64,000 bases of DNA from Betaproteobacteria bacterium HGW-Betaproteobacteria-3 (GTDB lineage: Bacteria > Pseudomonadota > Gammaproteobacteria > Burkholderiales > Burkholderiaceae_C), in assembly GCA_002842205.1 (NCBI GenBank), contig PHCI01000018.1, positions 1 through 64,000 of the forward strand, given 5' to 3'. The notes under the pieces were generated by a model that had not been told where the DNA came from, searched no databases, and saw nothing but the letters and a program-made list of their open reading frames with translations. Positions 6,526 through 15,841 of this stretch are shown one piece after another (the stretch's first letter is position 1; every line of letters begins with the position of its first letter). Made by a program: the position numbers and the translations under genes.

Positions 6526-9500
6526 CCGCACGTCCCGAGATGGCCGCACTGGGTGCAGTAGTCGCAACCGTCCTTGCGAATCACCGCGTGGGCGCCGCAT
6601 TCGCTGCACTTCTTCCCCGCCATCACGGGGGGCATGGGAATGCCCGCGGTGTCGGGGGGTTGCTGCACGGCCGCCGGGCTTGCCGGGGCCGCCGCGCGCC
6701 GCGCCAGAATGTTCTGGATCGCGTAGGCAATGGCCGCGACTTCGGAGTCATGCCACATCGGCACGTGCGTGCCATCGGCCTTGCGGTGAGTGCCCAGCCG
6801 CACCGGGCCACGGTCCCACGCGACCTTGCGCATGTCGCTCAGGGCCCGCTCCAGAAATCCGCCCCGCGCGGCCAGTGACAGCATGCGCATGCTGGACGTG
6901 ATCCACTGTTGCGACTCGCCGCTCTGGCCGACCGGCATGAAAAACTCGATGGCACGGTCCACCGTGGCCGCTCCATCGGCCCCCGGCACCGGGAGGAACG
7001 ACACCACGATGTAGAGCGTCTTGTGCCCCTCCTGCGTCCAGTACTCGACCTTCTCTGCCACCGCCGACAGTGCGCCCTTGGGACGGCTTTCAATCACGGT
7101 GCGCATCGGGTCGGCCGGCACGGCTGCCGCGGGACTGGCGTTGCTGGCGGTTGCGGTCCCGGTTTCGAGCACGGCCCCCAGAATGCTGTTGGGCCGGTAG
7201 GTCGCCAGGCCCTTCAGTCCAGCCTGCCAGGCCTGCTGGTACAAGCCCCTGAAATCGTCATACGGGCAGTCGGCCGGCACGTTCACGGTTTTGGAGATGG
7301 CCGTGTCCACGTAGGGTTGCACGGCTTCCATCATGGCGATGTGGTTGGCCGCCGACATGTCGAGTGCCGACACGAAATAGTCGGGCAATGCGTTCACGTC
7401 CCCGCCCAGTTCCCGATAAAGGCGCCAGGCATGGTCTTCCACCGCGTATTCGGTGGTGCTGCCATCGGACTCGCGCTTCTTGCGCCGGTACACCCACGAG
7501 AACGCCGGCTCGATGCCGTTGGACGCGTTGTCGGCAAAAGCCAGGCTCACCGTGCCGGTCGGCGCAATCGACAGCAAATGGCTGTTGCGGATGCCGTGGG
7601 CCCGGATGGCCTGCTGCAACGCATCGGGCAGGCGGCTGGCAAAGGTGCCCGCCGCCAGATAGCCGTCGGCGTCGAACTTGGGGAAAGGCCCCTTCTCCTG
7701 CGCCAGGGCGACAGACGCGGCATAGGCGGCGTCGCGCATGTGCGCGGCAATGCGGGCGGCCATTGCCCGGCCCTGTGGCGTGTCATAACGCAGGCACAGC
7801 ATGGTCAGGGCGTTGCCCATACCGGTGAAGCCCACGCCAATGCGCCGTTTGGCGGCCGCTTCGGCCTGTTGCTGCGGCAGCGGCCAGAAGGTGACGTCCA
7901 GCACGTTGTCGAGGGCGCGCACCTGCGTGGCCACCGACCGTCCGAAAGCGTCGAAGTCAAACGTCGGCTCGCCCTGAAAGCCAAACGGATGTCGCACAAA
8001 CCGCGTGAGGATGACCGGCCCGAGGTCACAGCAGCCGTAGGGTGGCAGGGGTTGCTCGCCGCAGTTGTGCACCATCAGACCGTTGGCGTCGAAGGCATGC
8101 ACATCGGCTACCGTGACGTCGTAAACGTCTTCCTGCCCCTCTTCGGAAACAGACTCGACCGTGGCAACAAAGCGCTCGCGGTTGATACGGCGCCCGTACG
8201 CCGCGAGTGCCTGTTCGAGCCGGGCGGCTTTGTCGGTGTCTGAAAATCCGATCCGTTCGGCAAACAGTGGCAGGTTGTCGCGGGCAATGACCAGCTCATG
8301 CTGCGCCCGGGTGTCATACAGCTTCAGGCTGCCACGCCCGTCCGGCAGAGCCCGCGCCTTTGCCTCGCGCCGCTCGGTGTAGATGGTGCCCACCACGCCC
8401 AGGCGCAGCAACATGCGCTGCACCGTTTGCAGCAGCGCCAGATCACTCTGCGCCAGCCGCACGCTCACGCCTTTTTCCTGCGACCCCTGCACCGAACCAT
8501 CGGTGTCGAACAAGCCGCGCAACAGCCCCACCGAAAAATCCGACGACTGCCGCTCCATGGCGTGTGTAATGGTTTTATGGTCCGGGCGCATGCCCAGTTC
8601 ATGCGCCAGGTGCCAGACGGCCGCCGAACTCAACCGGCACTCACCCCGTCCCGCCAAAGGCCGCTGGAAGCCCTTGAAATCGGCGCGATGAGGCAGGCTG
8701 AGAGCGGCGTTTTCAGCGGCCTGCATCACGCCCGCAACCCCGCCGGTGACCAGCGATGACGCGACAGCCCCAGCGCCCTGCGCCACCTGCCTGAGTTCAG
8801 GGGCCCAGACCGAAATCACGGCCTTGTCGCTCTTGAGCGTGCCATCGGCAGTCAGCAGGCCCAACAGGTAGCCCTGCTCGAAGGTGCCCGCGCCATCCCA
8901 CCCGTCCACCGCACGATGGTCGTGCAGGAGAATTTCGTCCCCCGGCTGCAAAAGCCCGGCTTCGGTCCATCCGGATTCGATCAGGTAGCGTGTTTTCCGT
9001 GTCACCCGCCGCACCCGGTGGTCCGCCGTCAGACGCAGGGCATGCCCTTCACGTGTTTGCAAGGCGAAGACGGTTTTATGTCCGGTCTTGAAAAAACCCT
9101 CGCTCTGCACGGGATAGGCCTGGCCATTGACCACCGCCATGAAACGCCGCCCCACGAGATCGGCCACCTGGGCAGGGCCGTCGGCCGTCATGACCCAGGT
9201 GTCGGCGGTCACGCAGGGATTGGTCGCCGCGATCGCCTCGCAATAACGCAGGTTGTTGTCCCGGTTGATGTGGTCCAGAAACAGGATGCCGGGCTCGGCA
9301 AAGTCGAAGGCCGAGCGCATGACGGTGTCCCACAGTTCGCGCGCTGCCATGGTTTGATAGACCCACAGCCCGTCCGCGCGCTGGAAAGCACCCTGCGCCA
9401 GCAACGCCGCACCGGGTTTGGCGCGGTGCACCAGCTCCCAGGGTTGGTCGTCGGCCAGTGCCTGCATGAAGGCGTCGGGTACCCCCACCGAAACGTTGAA

Positions 9501-10106
9501 GTTGTTCCAGCGCCCGGGCGTGCGCTTGGCCGTGATGAAATCCATCACATCGGGATGGTCCATGCGCAGCACGCCCATCTGCGCACCACGCCGGGCGCCC
9601 GCGCTTTCCACGGTGGAACAGGACTGGTCAAACACATTGATGTAGCTGCACGGCCCCGACGCCATGGACGCCGTGGCCTTGACTTCGGCGCCGCGGGGCC
9701 GGATGCGCGAAAAGTCATACCCCACGCCGCCACCGCGCCGCATGGTTTCGGCCGCCTCGCGCAGGGCTTCGTAAATGCCGGGATAGCCCTCGTCGTCCAC
9801 GCCCTGGATGCAATCCCCCACAGGCTGCACAAAGCAGTTGATCAGCGTGGCCTGGATGGTCGTTCCCGCCGCGCTCATGATGCGCCCCGCACCGATGGCG
9901 CCCGCGTGCAGGTTTTCCAGAAACAGGGCCTCACAGGCTGCCCGCCCGGCCTCGGGTTCGACCGAGGCCAGTGCGCGTGCCACGCGACGGAACAAGTCCT
10001 CCACGCCGCTTTCGCCGGGTTTGAGGTATTTTTCCCGCAGCACGTCGTGGCTGATGGGTTGTGTGGCAGTGATGTCCTGCGGTTGGCCGAAATGATCGCG
10101 CTTCAT
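6522..10106 (-). CDS. nrdJ: Adenosylcobalamin-dependent (class II) ribonucleotide reductase precursor with intein
   Basis: A 1194-residue precursor. The exteins (about 810 residues) form a class II ribonucleoside-diphosphate reductase that makes deoxynucleotides with vitamin B12 and without oxygen. Visible features are LINCFVQPVGD (substrate-site cysteine), the nucleotide-site region RRGGGVGYDFSRIRPRG, the catalytic motif NPCGEQPLPPYG, LLSIAPTGTVSLAF, and a C-terminal zinc-ribbon-like CSECG...CDYCTQCG tail. The catalytic NP|CGEQP is split by an intein at residues 298-681. I chose the ATG at 10106 since GAGGA lies nine bases upstream; an ATG at 10115 is too close to it. The gene begins a few bases after the flavin oxidoreductase stop, deep in the nitrate-respiration block, fitting anaerobic DNA synthesis. 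Confidence 0.92.
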   Translation of the reverse strand: MKRDHFGQPQDITATQPISHDVLREKYLKPGESGVEDLFRRVARALASVEPEAGRAACEALFLENLHAGAIGAGRIMSAAGTTIQATLINCFVQPVGDCIQGVDDEGYPGIYEALREAAETMRRGGGVGYDFSRIRPRGAEVKATASMASGPCSYINVFDQSCSTVESAGARRGAQMGVLRMDHPDVMDFITAKRTPGRWNNFNVSVGVPDAFMQALADDQPWELVHRAKPGAALLAQGAFQRADGLWVYQTMAARELWDTVMRSAFDFAEPGILFLDHINRDNNLRYCEAIAATNPCVTADTWVMTADGPAQVADLVGRRFMAVVNGQAYPVQSEGFFKTGHKTVFALQTREGHALRLTADHRVRRVTRKTRYLIESGWTEAGLLQPGDEILLHDHRAVDGWDGAGTFEQGYLLGLLTADGTLKSDKAVISVWAPELRQVAQGAGAVASSLVTGGVAGVMQAAENAALSLPHRADFKGFQRPLAGRGECRLSSAAVWHLAHELGMRPDHKTITHAMERQSSDFSVGLLRGLFDTDGSVQGSQEKGVSVRLAQSDLALLQTVQRMLLRLGVVGTIYTERREAKARALPDGRGSLKLYDTRAQHELVIARDNLPLFAERIGFSDTDKAARLEQALAAYGRRINRERFVATVESVSEEGQEDVYDVTVADVHAFDANGLMVHNCGEQPLPPYGCCDLGPVILTRFVRHPFGFQGEPTFDFDAFGRSVATQVRALDNVLDVTFWPLPQQQAEAAAKRRIGVGFTGMGNALTMLCLRYDTPQGRAMAARIAAHMRDAAYAASVALAQEKGPFPKFDADGYLAAGTFASRLPDALQQAIRAHGIRNSHLLSIAPTGTVSLAFADNASNGIEPAFSWVYRRKKRESDGSTTEYAVEDHAWRLYRELGGDVNALPDYFVSALDMSAANHIAMMEAVQPYVDTAISKTVNVPADCPYDDFRGLYQQAWQAGLKGLATYRPNSILGAVLETGTATASNASPAAAVPADPMRTVIESRPKGALSAVAEKVEYWTQEGHKTLYIVVSFLPVPGADGAATVDRAIEFFMPVGQSGESQQWITSSMRMLSLAARGGFLERALSDMRKVAWDRGPVRLGTHRKADGTHVPMWHDSEVAAIAYAIQNILARRAAAPASPAAVQQPPDTAGIPMPPVMAGKKCSECGAHAVIRKDGCDYCTQCGHLGTCG
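8064..9215 (-). other. Intein with LAGLIDADG homing endonuclease inside nrdJ
   Basis: A 384-residue in-frame intervening sequence. It begins with Cys (CVTADTWVMTADG, block A), has a block B motif LTADH (Thr360, His363 of the precursor), and ends in YDVTVADVHAFDANGLMVHN followed by the extein Cys. The terminal His-Asn and flanking Cys residues are the residues needed for self-splicing. Two LAGLIDADG-type helices, GYLLGLLTADG (412-422) and GLLRGLFDTDG (527-537), show an embedded homing endonuclease with its acidic residues intact. Removal restores the active-site sequence NPCGEQPLPP. Everything needed for splicing and mobility appears intact. Confidence 0.93.
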
Positions 10107-10118
10107 GTCCCGCATTCC

Positions 10119-11345
10119 TCAGATCAAGGCCGCCGGGCGAACGCCGCCCAGCAGCCACTGCATCAATTCTTGCACCGAACGGATCTGATCGCCAAACGGC
10201 AGGCGTCCGGCACCACGGAAGAAGAGGCCTTTGTCCGCATGGCCCTCCAGGGCATGGCCCAGCTGCTGATCGATGCAGAATTGCCCCATTGCGGCCTCAC
10301 CGTCGCGCAGTCCACAATGCGCCAGGCAGTCAAACGACATGTTGCACTTGGCCTTGACGTGCGCAACGGCCTTGAGCTTGGGTTCCACCCGCAGGTATTT
10401 GGCCAGCCACGGCGTGCGCACGGCCCGCGCGGGCAGTCCGGCCACGCTCACGAACTCCACCACATCTTCGGGCCGGGCTTCGGCCAGGACACGCTTGAAC
10501 GCCGGATCCGCATCGCACTCTTTTGTCACCGCAAACGCGGTTCCCAACTGCACGGCGGCCGCGCCCAGGGCTTGCAGGCGCAGGATGTCCTCGCGACAGC
10601 GGATGCCGCCGGCAACGATCAGCGGGATGTCGCGCTCGATCCCGGCCGACTTGAAGAACGCCTGCACCTGCGGGATCACCACGTCAAAATCAAATCGCGG
10701 GTCGTTCAGGTCGGCCACTTTGGCAGCGCCCAGATGCCCGCCCGCCAGACGCGGATGCTCGATGACGATGGCGTCGGGCAAACGGCCCTTTTTCTCCCAC
10801 TTGCGGACCAGCAGTTGCACGCCGCGCGCATCCGACAGGATCGGAATCAGCGCGGCCTTGGGGTACTCGCGTGCCAGGTCGGGCAAATCCAGCGGCAGCC
10901 CGGCACCCACCACCAGCGCGTCCGCGCCGCTGGCCAGGGCCTGCCGCACCGAAGCCTCGTACGCATTGAGCGCTTTCATCATGTTGACCGCAATCAAGCC
11001 ATGGCCTTGTGCAATGCCGCGCGCGCGCTGGATCTCGCGGTCCAGCGCCTCCAGGTTGGCAGCGTCAATCCGGGCCCGCGCATCCGGCTCCTTGTTCAGG
11101 TGCTGGGTGCGGGCCATGAGGTCGGGGTGCAGGCGCCGCAGGTCCACGGACGAGATCGTGCCGACGCCCCCCAGGCGCGCCACGCTGCCGGCCAGGCCTC
11201 CGGCCGAGACGCCAACGCCCATGCCCCCCTGCACCACCGGCACGAGCGCTTTGCCCGCCAGTTTCCAGGGGTGCAGGCCCGAGCCGCTCGCGAGGCGGGC
11301 CAGTTGATCGGTCACGTCGGCATCAGTCGGTGAGAATTTGTCCAT
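10119..11345 (-). CDS. NAD(P)H-dependent flavin oxidoreductase, nitronate monooxygenase family
   Basis: A 408-residue TIM-barrel flavoprotein. It shows VPVVQGGMGVGVSAGGLAG at the N-terminus for FMN binding, the loop DAIVIEHPRLAGGHLG, and the phosphate-binding segment IPLIVAGGIRCREDILRLQALGAAAVQLGTAF. These are typical of nitronate monooxygenase and 2-nitropropane dioxygenase relatives. The C-terminal part is extended and cysteine-bearing (CNMSFDCLAHCG), unlike the shortest family members. The start at 11345 overlaps the end of the carbonic anhydrase gene by 23 bases and has GGAG upstream; 11357 is possible. In a nitrate-respiration operon it may detoxify nitro compounds; the substrate is inferred. 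Confidence 0.8.
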   Translation of the reverse strand: MDKFSPTDADVTDQLARLASGSGLHPWKLAGKALVPVVQGGMGVGVSAGGLAGSVARLGGVGTISSVDLRRLHPDLMARTQHLNKEPDARARIDAANLEALDREIQRARGIAQGHGLIAVNMMKALNAYEASVRQALASGADALVVGAGLPLDLPDLAREYPKAALIPILSDARGVQLLVRKWEKKGRLPDAIVIEHPRLAGGHLGAAKVADLNDPRFDFDVVIPQVQAFFKSAGIERDIPLIVAGGIRCREDILRLQALGAAAVQLGTAFAVTKECDADPAFKRVLAEARPEDVVEFVSVAGLPARAVRTPWLAKYLRVEPKLKAVAHVKAKCNMSFDCLAHCGLRDGEAAMGQFCIDQQLGHALEGHADKGLFFRGAGRLPFGDQIRSVQELMQWLLGGVRPAALI

Positions 11346-12015
11346 CGTGCTCCACATAAGGTTGGTACGGGCCCGTGCCGCTGTTGGAGGCTATCGAAGC
11401 CGGGACGAAGCCGCCTTGTTGTGCATCAAAAACATGGATTTCTCCGTCTTCAATCACGTAATGCCATCCGTGCAGCGTCATGTGCCCCGCTTCGACGGCG
11501 CGCCGGACCATGGGGTAGGCCATCAGGCGCTCCAGTTGCAGCACCACGGCACGCTGCTCGGTGCGGCGCAGGGCCTCGGGGGTGATTTGCACGGGCAGCA
11601 GGGCTTCACTGGCCAGCTTGAGCCACGCGGTCAGGGCCACCGCTTCGGCGGGTGCCCCGTCGTAAGCCGCCCGGATGGCGCCGCAGTGGCTGTGACCGCA
11701 CACGATGATGCGCTCCACGTGCAGGTTCAGGACGGCGAATTCAATGGCGGCGGTGGTTCCGTGCAGTCCGTGTGAACCATCGTGGGGCGGGATGAACGCC
11801 CCGACGTTTCGGACAATGAACAGTTCTCCCGGCCCAGCCCCGGTCAACAGGTACGGCACCAGGCGCGAGTCCGAGCACCCGATGAACAGGGTTTTCGGAT
11901 GCTGCCCCTGCACCACGAGATCCTGAAAGCGCTGCTGGTGCAGCGGGAAATAGTCGGAATGGAATCGGCGCAGGCGCGACAGCAGCTCGTCGGCGTCGGC
12001 CCCGGGAACGGTCAT
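11323..12015 (-). CDS. Beta-class carbonic anhydrase
   Basis: A 230-residue cytoplasmic enzyme that interconverts CO2 and bicarbonate. The zinc ligands are visible in CSDSR (Cys and Asp-Arg dyad) and in CGHSHCGA (His and Cys). HDGSHGLHGTTAAIEFAV and the late GWHYVIEDGEIHVFD strand also fit the beta-class fold and full length. Its start overlaps the stop of the parvulin gene (ATGA), placing it in the nar operon. A role in CO2/bicarbonate balance during nitrate-dependent growth is a reasonable inference and is not shown by the sequence. Confidence 0.88.
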   Translation of the reverse strand: MTVPGADADELLSRLRRFHSDYFPLHQQRFQDLVVQGQHPKTLFIGCSDSRLVPYLLTGAGPGELFIVRNVGAFIPPHDGSHGLHGTTAAIEFAVLNLHVERIIVCGHSHCGAIRAAYDGAPAEAVALTAWLKLASEALLPVQITPEALRRTEQRAVVLQLERLMAYPMVRRAVEAGHMTLHGWHYVIEDGEIHVFDAQQGGFVPASIASNSGTGPYQPYVEHDGQILTD

Positions 12016-12860
12016 TGCACCAGAGGCGAATCGGCCCCCTCCAGTACCAGTCCCTCGACCTGCGCTTCGCCCACCAGCAAGCTCATGTACTGGTACATGG
12101 CACGTGCCCGCGACTGCATCGTCAACTGGGCCGCGATGCGCTCGCGCACGGTCGCATACGGCACCTGCTTGCCCTGGCGGCGTCCGAGCACCTCGATGAT
12201 GTGAAACCCGAAGCGCGTGTGGATCAGTCTCGGGTGCACGCCCATGCCCCAGTTGGAGTGTTTCTGGAGAAACAGCTCGTTGGCCAGTTCGGGCGCGCAG
12301 TCGTCCGGACCGATCCAGCCGAGATCGCCTCCTTGCGCGCCGGTTGGGCAGTTCGACAGCTCTGCAGCCAGTCTGGAAAATTGATCGGCCGGCGCATCCT
12401 TTCGCAACAGCTCCATCAACGCCTTTTCGGCGTGAACCGTCAAGGCATGGACATTCACGCCCGGCGTCACGGCAAACAGGATGTGCTTCACATGCATGGC
12501 CTGACCGACGACGAACTGCGCCGGGTGGGCGTCGTAATACCGTTGACCCTCTTCGTCGGTGGGCTGGGGAACCACCACCGCCTGCTCCACCATGGCCTCG
12601 ATCACCTTGCGCTGCGCCTCACCAAGTTCTGGCGCTTCCAGCCCTTTGTGGCGGGGGAGCAATCCGGCTTTGACAGCCTGCTGGCGCAACAGCTCGGCAT
12701 GCGCCCGTTCACGCAACACCTCCGGCGCCGGGCGCTGACCGGGTGGATGCAACGCGATCCCGTTGATGCTGGCCACCGCATTGACGGCTTCGCGGTCCGC
12801 TCCGGCGCATTGACAGGTGCTGCTGCCGCAACCGGTGACTGTGGATGTCTGGGCGTTCAT
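12012..12860 (-). CDS. Parvulin-type peptidylprolyl isomerase of the nar operon
   Basis: A 282-residue protein with a C-terminal parvulin rotamase domain: MHVKHILFAV, then CPTGAQGGDLGWIGPDDC, and LIHTRFGFHIIEVLGRR. The N-terminal half is helical and resembles NifM/SurA-like chaperone parts. The first 20 residues are cysteine-rich (CGSSTCQC). No export signal is seen, so it probably acts in the cytoplasm, perhaps in folding or maturation of the nitrate reductase. AAGGAG precedes the ATG at 12860 at good spacing. The frame stays open far upstream of this start, antisense to nothing and overlapping narI, so the shorter start is preferred. Confidence 0.8.
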   Translation of the reverse strand: MNAQTSTVTGCGSSTCQCAGADREAVNAVASINGIALHPPGQRPAPEVLRERAHAELLRQQAVKAGLLPRHKGLEAPELGEAQRKVIEAMVEQAVVVPQPTDEEGQRYYDAHPAQFVVGQAMHVKHILFAVTPGVNVHALTVHAEKALMELLRKDAPADQFSRLAAELSNCPTGAQGGDLGWIGPDDCAPELANELFLQKHSNWGMGVHPRLIHTRFGFHIIEVLGRRQGKQVPYATVRERIAAQLTMQSRARAMYQYMSLLVGEAQVEGLVLEGADSPLVQ

Positions 12861-12877
12861 GAAAGGCTCCTTGCGGG

Positions 12878-13609
12878 TCAGACGGAATGGCTGTCGCGAC
12901 CGATCGGTCCGCGCGACGCGACCCCCAGACGGCGACTGCGAACAATCTGGTAGGGGCGAATCAGGTAGGCCACCGCACCAAATCCGCTCCAGACGTGGAC
13001 CAGACGGGTGAACGGGAAAATCAGGAAGATCGACATGCCCAGAAACATGTGTGCCTTGAAGATCCAGCTGGCGCCGGCCAGCAGCTCGGGGGCTCCGGTG
13101 CGGAACGTGACGATGCGTTGCGCCCACTCGGCCAACAGCAGCATCATGCTCCCATCGAGGTGTTGGGCCGACAGCGGAATGGTGGCCAGGCCCAGCAGCA
13201 ATTGCAGCCACAGCAGCCACAGCAAAACGATGTCGCCGGTCTTCGAGTTCTGTCGGATGCGCGGATCCGACAGGCGGCGGTGCAGCAGGATCGACACCCC
13301 GACGAAGCCGAGCACGCCAAAAGCCCCGCCCGAAATCATGGCCAGCAACTGCTTGGCCCCTGCCGTCATGAAGGGCTCGTAGACAAAATGCGGTGTCAGC
13401 ATGCCAACGCTGTGCCCGAAGAACAGGAACAGCACGCCCACATGGAACAGATTGCTGCCCCATCGCAACTGACCCGCACGAAGCAACTGGGACGAATCAC
13501 TTTTCCAGGTGTACTGGTCGCGGTCAAACCGGATCAGGCTGCCCAGCAAAAACACCGTCAGGCAAATGTACGGGTAGTAACCAAAAAGCAGGTGGTCGAG
13601 GTAGTTCAT
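12878..13609 (-). CDS. narI: Respiratory nitrate reductase gamma subunit (cytochrome b)
   Basis: A 243-residue membrane protein with five hydrophobic segments. It anchors the NarGH catalytic subunits to the cytoplasmic face and passes electrons from quinol through two b haems. Typical stretches are NYLDHLLFGYYPYICLTVFL, WGSNLFHVGVLFLFFGHSVG with haem-ligand histidines, and IFKAHMFLGMSIFLIFPFTRLVHVWSG near the end. The start at 13609 overlaps the narJ stop (ATGA). An upstream ATG would run into narJ and lacks support. Length and order match standard narGHJI operons. Confidence 0.93.
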   Translation of the reverse strand: MNYLDHLLFGYYPYICLTVFLLGSLIRFDRDQYTWKSDSSQLLRAGQLRWGSNLFHVGVLFLFFGHSVGMLTPHFVYEPFMTAGAKQLLAMISGGAFGVLGFVGVSILLHRRLSDPRIRQNSKTGDIVLLWLLWLQLLLGLATIPLSAQHLDGSMMLLLAEWAQRIVTFRTGAPELLAGASWIFKAHMFLGMSIFLIFPFTRLVHVWSGFGAVAYLIRPYQIVRSRRLGVASRGPIGRDSHSV

Positions 13610-14283
13610 GCGATGACTCCCGGCTGAGGGGCGTTCTTGCGGACAATGTGTATGGGCTGCGGATCGCCCGGCCGGGCCTGTCCGCGGGTGCTGCAACCGT
13701 CAAACACCACCGGCTCGGCCCAGCTTTCGTCCATGGGTTCGTCGGCCTCGATCGGCACCGCCTGCACTTTCTGGCCGGACAGTTCCAGCACGGCCGCCAC
13801 AGCGGCGGCATACGGGCTGCCGCGCTGCAGCAGTGCGCTGAAGATGGCCGTCAGGATGTGCGCCATCTCGCCCAGAAACTCCCGGGCCAGCGCAGGCGGC
13901 TGGGTCGAGGCAAACTCCAGCACCACGCAGAGGTGGTCTGGCAGTTCGTCGGGGGCCAGCAGCAAGCCGGCCTTGTCGTATGTCTGCACCAGGTCCACCA
14001 TGGCCGGGCCGCGGTCACGCGAGTCACCATGCACATGCTCGAACAGGTGCAGCGAGGTCGCGCGCCCCCGGTCAAAGGTTTCCACGTACCGCGCCTCGAC
14101 CTCCATCGGATCCAGCCGGAGCAACTCCGAAGCCAGGGCGTGCAATTCTGCACGCCGGGTGGCCGGCACGATGTCTTCGGTGTCGATGGCCTCCAGCAGC
14201 CGCGGCAGTTGGGCGCGCAGATCCTGGTTGGGGTAACCCAGCATCAGGGCCAGTGCACGAAGGGAATATCGGTTGTCTTTCAT
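13606..14283 (-). CDS. narJ: Nitrate reductase assembly chaperone (delta subunit)
   Basis: A 225-residue soluble protein of the NarJ/DmsD chaperone group. It is recognised by ALMLGYPNQDL at the N-terminus and the conserved block YVETFDRGRATSLHLFEHVHGDSRDRGPAM. NarJ binds the N-terminus of NarG and controls molybdenum-cofactor insertion before membrane attachment; it is not part of the final enzyme. The gene sits between narH and narI, as is usual, and overlaps narI by four bases. Confidence 0.93.
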   Translation of the reverse strand: MKDNRYSLRALALMLGYPNQDLRAQLPRLLEAIDTEDIVPATRRAELHALASELLRLDPMEVEARYVETFDRGRATSLHLFEHVHGDSRDRGPAMVDLVQTYDKAGLLLAPDELPDHLCVVLEFASTQPPALAREFLGEMAHILTAIFSALLQRGSPYAAAVAAVLELSGQKVQAVPIEADEPMDESWAEPVVFDGCSTRGQARPGDPQPIHIVRKNAPQPGVIA

Positions 14284-14298
14284 GAGCGTCTCCTACGG

Positions 14299-15831
14299 TC
14301 ACAGCGTCGATTGAATGGGGATGGTGCGGCGCTTGGTTCCGCCAAAGAGGCTGGTCTCCGACGCACCGTCCGAACACCCATTGCCAAAAGAGAAGCCGCA
14401 CCCGCCGCGCAGGTCGAAGGCGTTTTCGGCGTACTCACGGTGCGACGTGGGAATCACGAACCGGTCCTCGTAATTGGCAATCGCCATCACGTGATACATC
14501 TCCTCGACCTGCGCCACGGTCAGACCGGCCTGTTCCAGCACCGCAAGGTTTTGCACCTGGTCCACGTGCTTGCCGCGCTGGAAGGCGCGCATCGCCAGCA
14601 TGCGCTCGAGCGCGCGGATCACCGGCCGGGTTTCGCCGGCGGTCAGCAGGTTGGCCAGGTACTGGACCGGAATGCGCATTGCCGAAATGTCCGGAAGCTC
14701 CCCGTTGACACCGATCTGCCCCGCGTTGGACGCCGAGGTGATGGGCGACAGCGGCGGCACGTACCAGACCATGGGCAGCGTGCGGTATTCGGGATGCAGC
14801 GGCAACGCCACTTTCCAGTCCACGGCCATCTTGTAGACCGGACTGTTGCGCGCCCCTTCCAGCCAGGACTCCGGAATGCCGTCTTTTCGCGCCTGCGCGA
14901 TCACCGCCGGGTCATTGGGGTTGAGGAAAATGTCCAGTTGGGCCTGGTAGAGGTCCTTGTCGTTTTCGACACTGGCCGCCTCCTGGATTCGGTCGGCGTC
15001 GTACAGCACCACGCCAAGGTAGCGGATACGACCCACACAGGTCTCGCTGCACACCGTGGGCTGGCCGGCTTCAATCCGGGGATAGCAGAAGATGCATTTT
15101 TCGGCCTTGCCGCTTTTCCAGTTGTAGTAGATTTTCTTGTAGGGGCAACCGCTGACGCACATGCGCCAGCCGCGGCACTTGTCCTGATCGATCAGCACGA
15201 TGCCGTCGTCTTCGCGTTTGTAAATCGACCCGGAGGGGCACGACGCCACGCACGCCGGGTTCAGACAATGCTCGCAAAGGCGGGGCAGGTACATCATGAA
15301 GGTGTTTTCAAACTGGCCGACCATGTCTTTCTGGACCTGATCGAAGTTCGCCAGATTGGCGTCCTTGCTGCGCTTGGAGAACTCACCGCCGAGGATTTCC
15401 TCCCAGTTCGGCCCCCACTCGATCTTCTCCATGCGCTTGCCTGTGATCAGGCTGCGCGGCCTTGCCGTCGGCGCCGCCTTGACCTCGGGTGCCGACTGCA
15501 GGTGGTCGTAGTCAAACGTGAACGGCTCGTAATAGTCGTCAATCTGCGGCATGTTGGGGTTGGCAAAGATGCGCATCAGCAGCTTCCACTTGCCCCCCTG
15601 GCGGGGCTCGATGGAGCCATCGCTCTTGCGGATCCAGCCGCCCTGCCATTTGTCCTGGTTCTCCCACTCCTTGGGGTAGCCGATGCCAGGCTTGGTTTCG
15701 ACGTTGTTGAACCAGGCGTACTCCATGCCCGGCCGGCTGGTCCAGACGTTTTTGCAGGTCACCGAGCAGGTGTGGCAACCGATGCATTTGTCCAGGTTCA
15801 GCACCATGCCGATTTGCGCGCGAACTTTCAT
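14299..15831 (-). CDS. narH: Respiratory nitrate reductase beta subunit
   Basis: A 510-residue iron-sulfur protein that relays electrons from NarI to NarG. Cysteine clusters are clear: CIGCHTCSVTCKNVW near the N-terminus, CEHCLNPACVASCPSG, CRGWRMCVSGCPYKKIYYNW with the Trp typical of the [3Fe-4S] site, and CIFCYPRIEAGQPTVCSETC. I chose the ATG at 15831 (MKVRAQIGMVLNLDKCIGC), the conserved family start. The open frame extends further into narG but without support. It lies 10 bases after the narG stop. Confidence 0.95.
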   Translation of the reverse strand: MKVRAQIGMVLNLDKCIGCHTCSVTCKNVWTSRPGMEYAWFNNVETKPGIGYPKEWENQDKWQGGWIRKSDGSIEPRQGGKWKLLMRIFANPNMPQIDDYYEPFTFDYDHLQSAPEVKAAPTARPRSLITGKRMEKIEWGPNWEEILGGEFSKRSKDANLANFDQVQKDMVGQFENTFMMYLPRLCEHCLNPACVASCPSGSIYKREDDGIVLIDQDKCRGWRMCVSGCPYKKIYYNWKSGKAEKCIFCYPRIEAGQPTVCSETCVGRIRYLGVVLYDADRIQEAASVENDKDLYQAQLDIFLNPNDPAVIAQARKDGIPESWLEGARNSPVYKMAVDWKVALPLHPEYRTLPMVWYVPPLSPITSASNAGQIGVNGELPDISAMRIPVQYLANLLTAGETRPVIRALERMLAMRAFQRGKHVDQVQNLAVLEQAGLTVAQVEEMYHVMAIANYEDRFVIPTSHREYAENAFDLRGGCGFSFGNGCSDGASETSLFGGTKRRTIPIQSTL

Positions 15832-15841
15832 GGTTTTCTCC

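Noticed and set aside
8916-11333. 805-codon plus-strand frame opposite nrdJ and the flavin oxidoreductase
   Set aside because: It is antisense to two well-supported genes, with His/Arg/Gly-rich low-complexity composition typical of shadow frames.
12861-13463. Upstream extension of the parvulin gene frame
   Set aside because: It overlaps narI in another frame; the ATG at 12860 has a good ribosome site.
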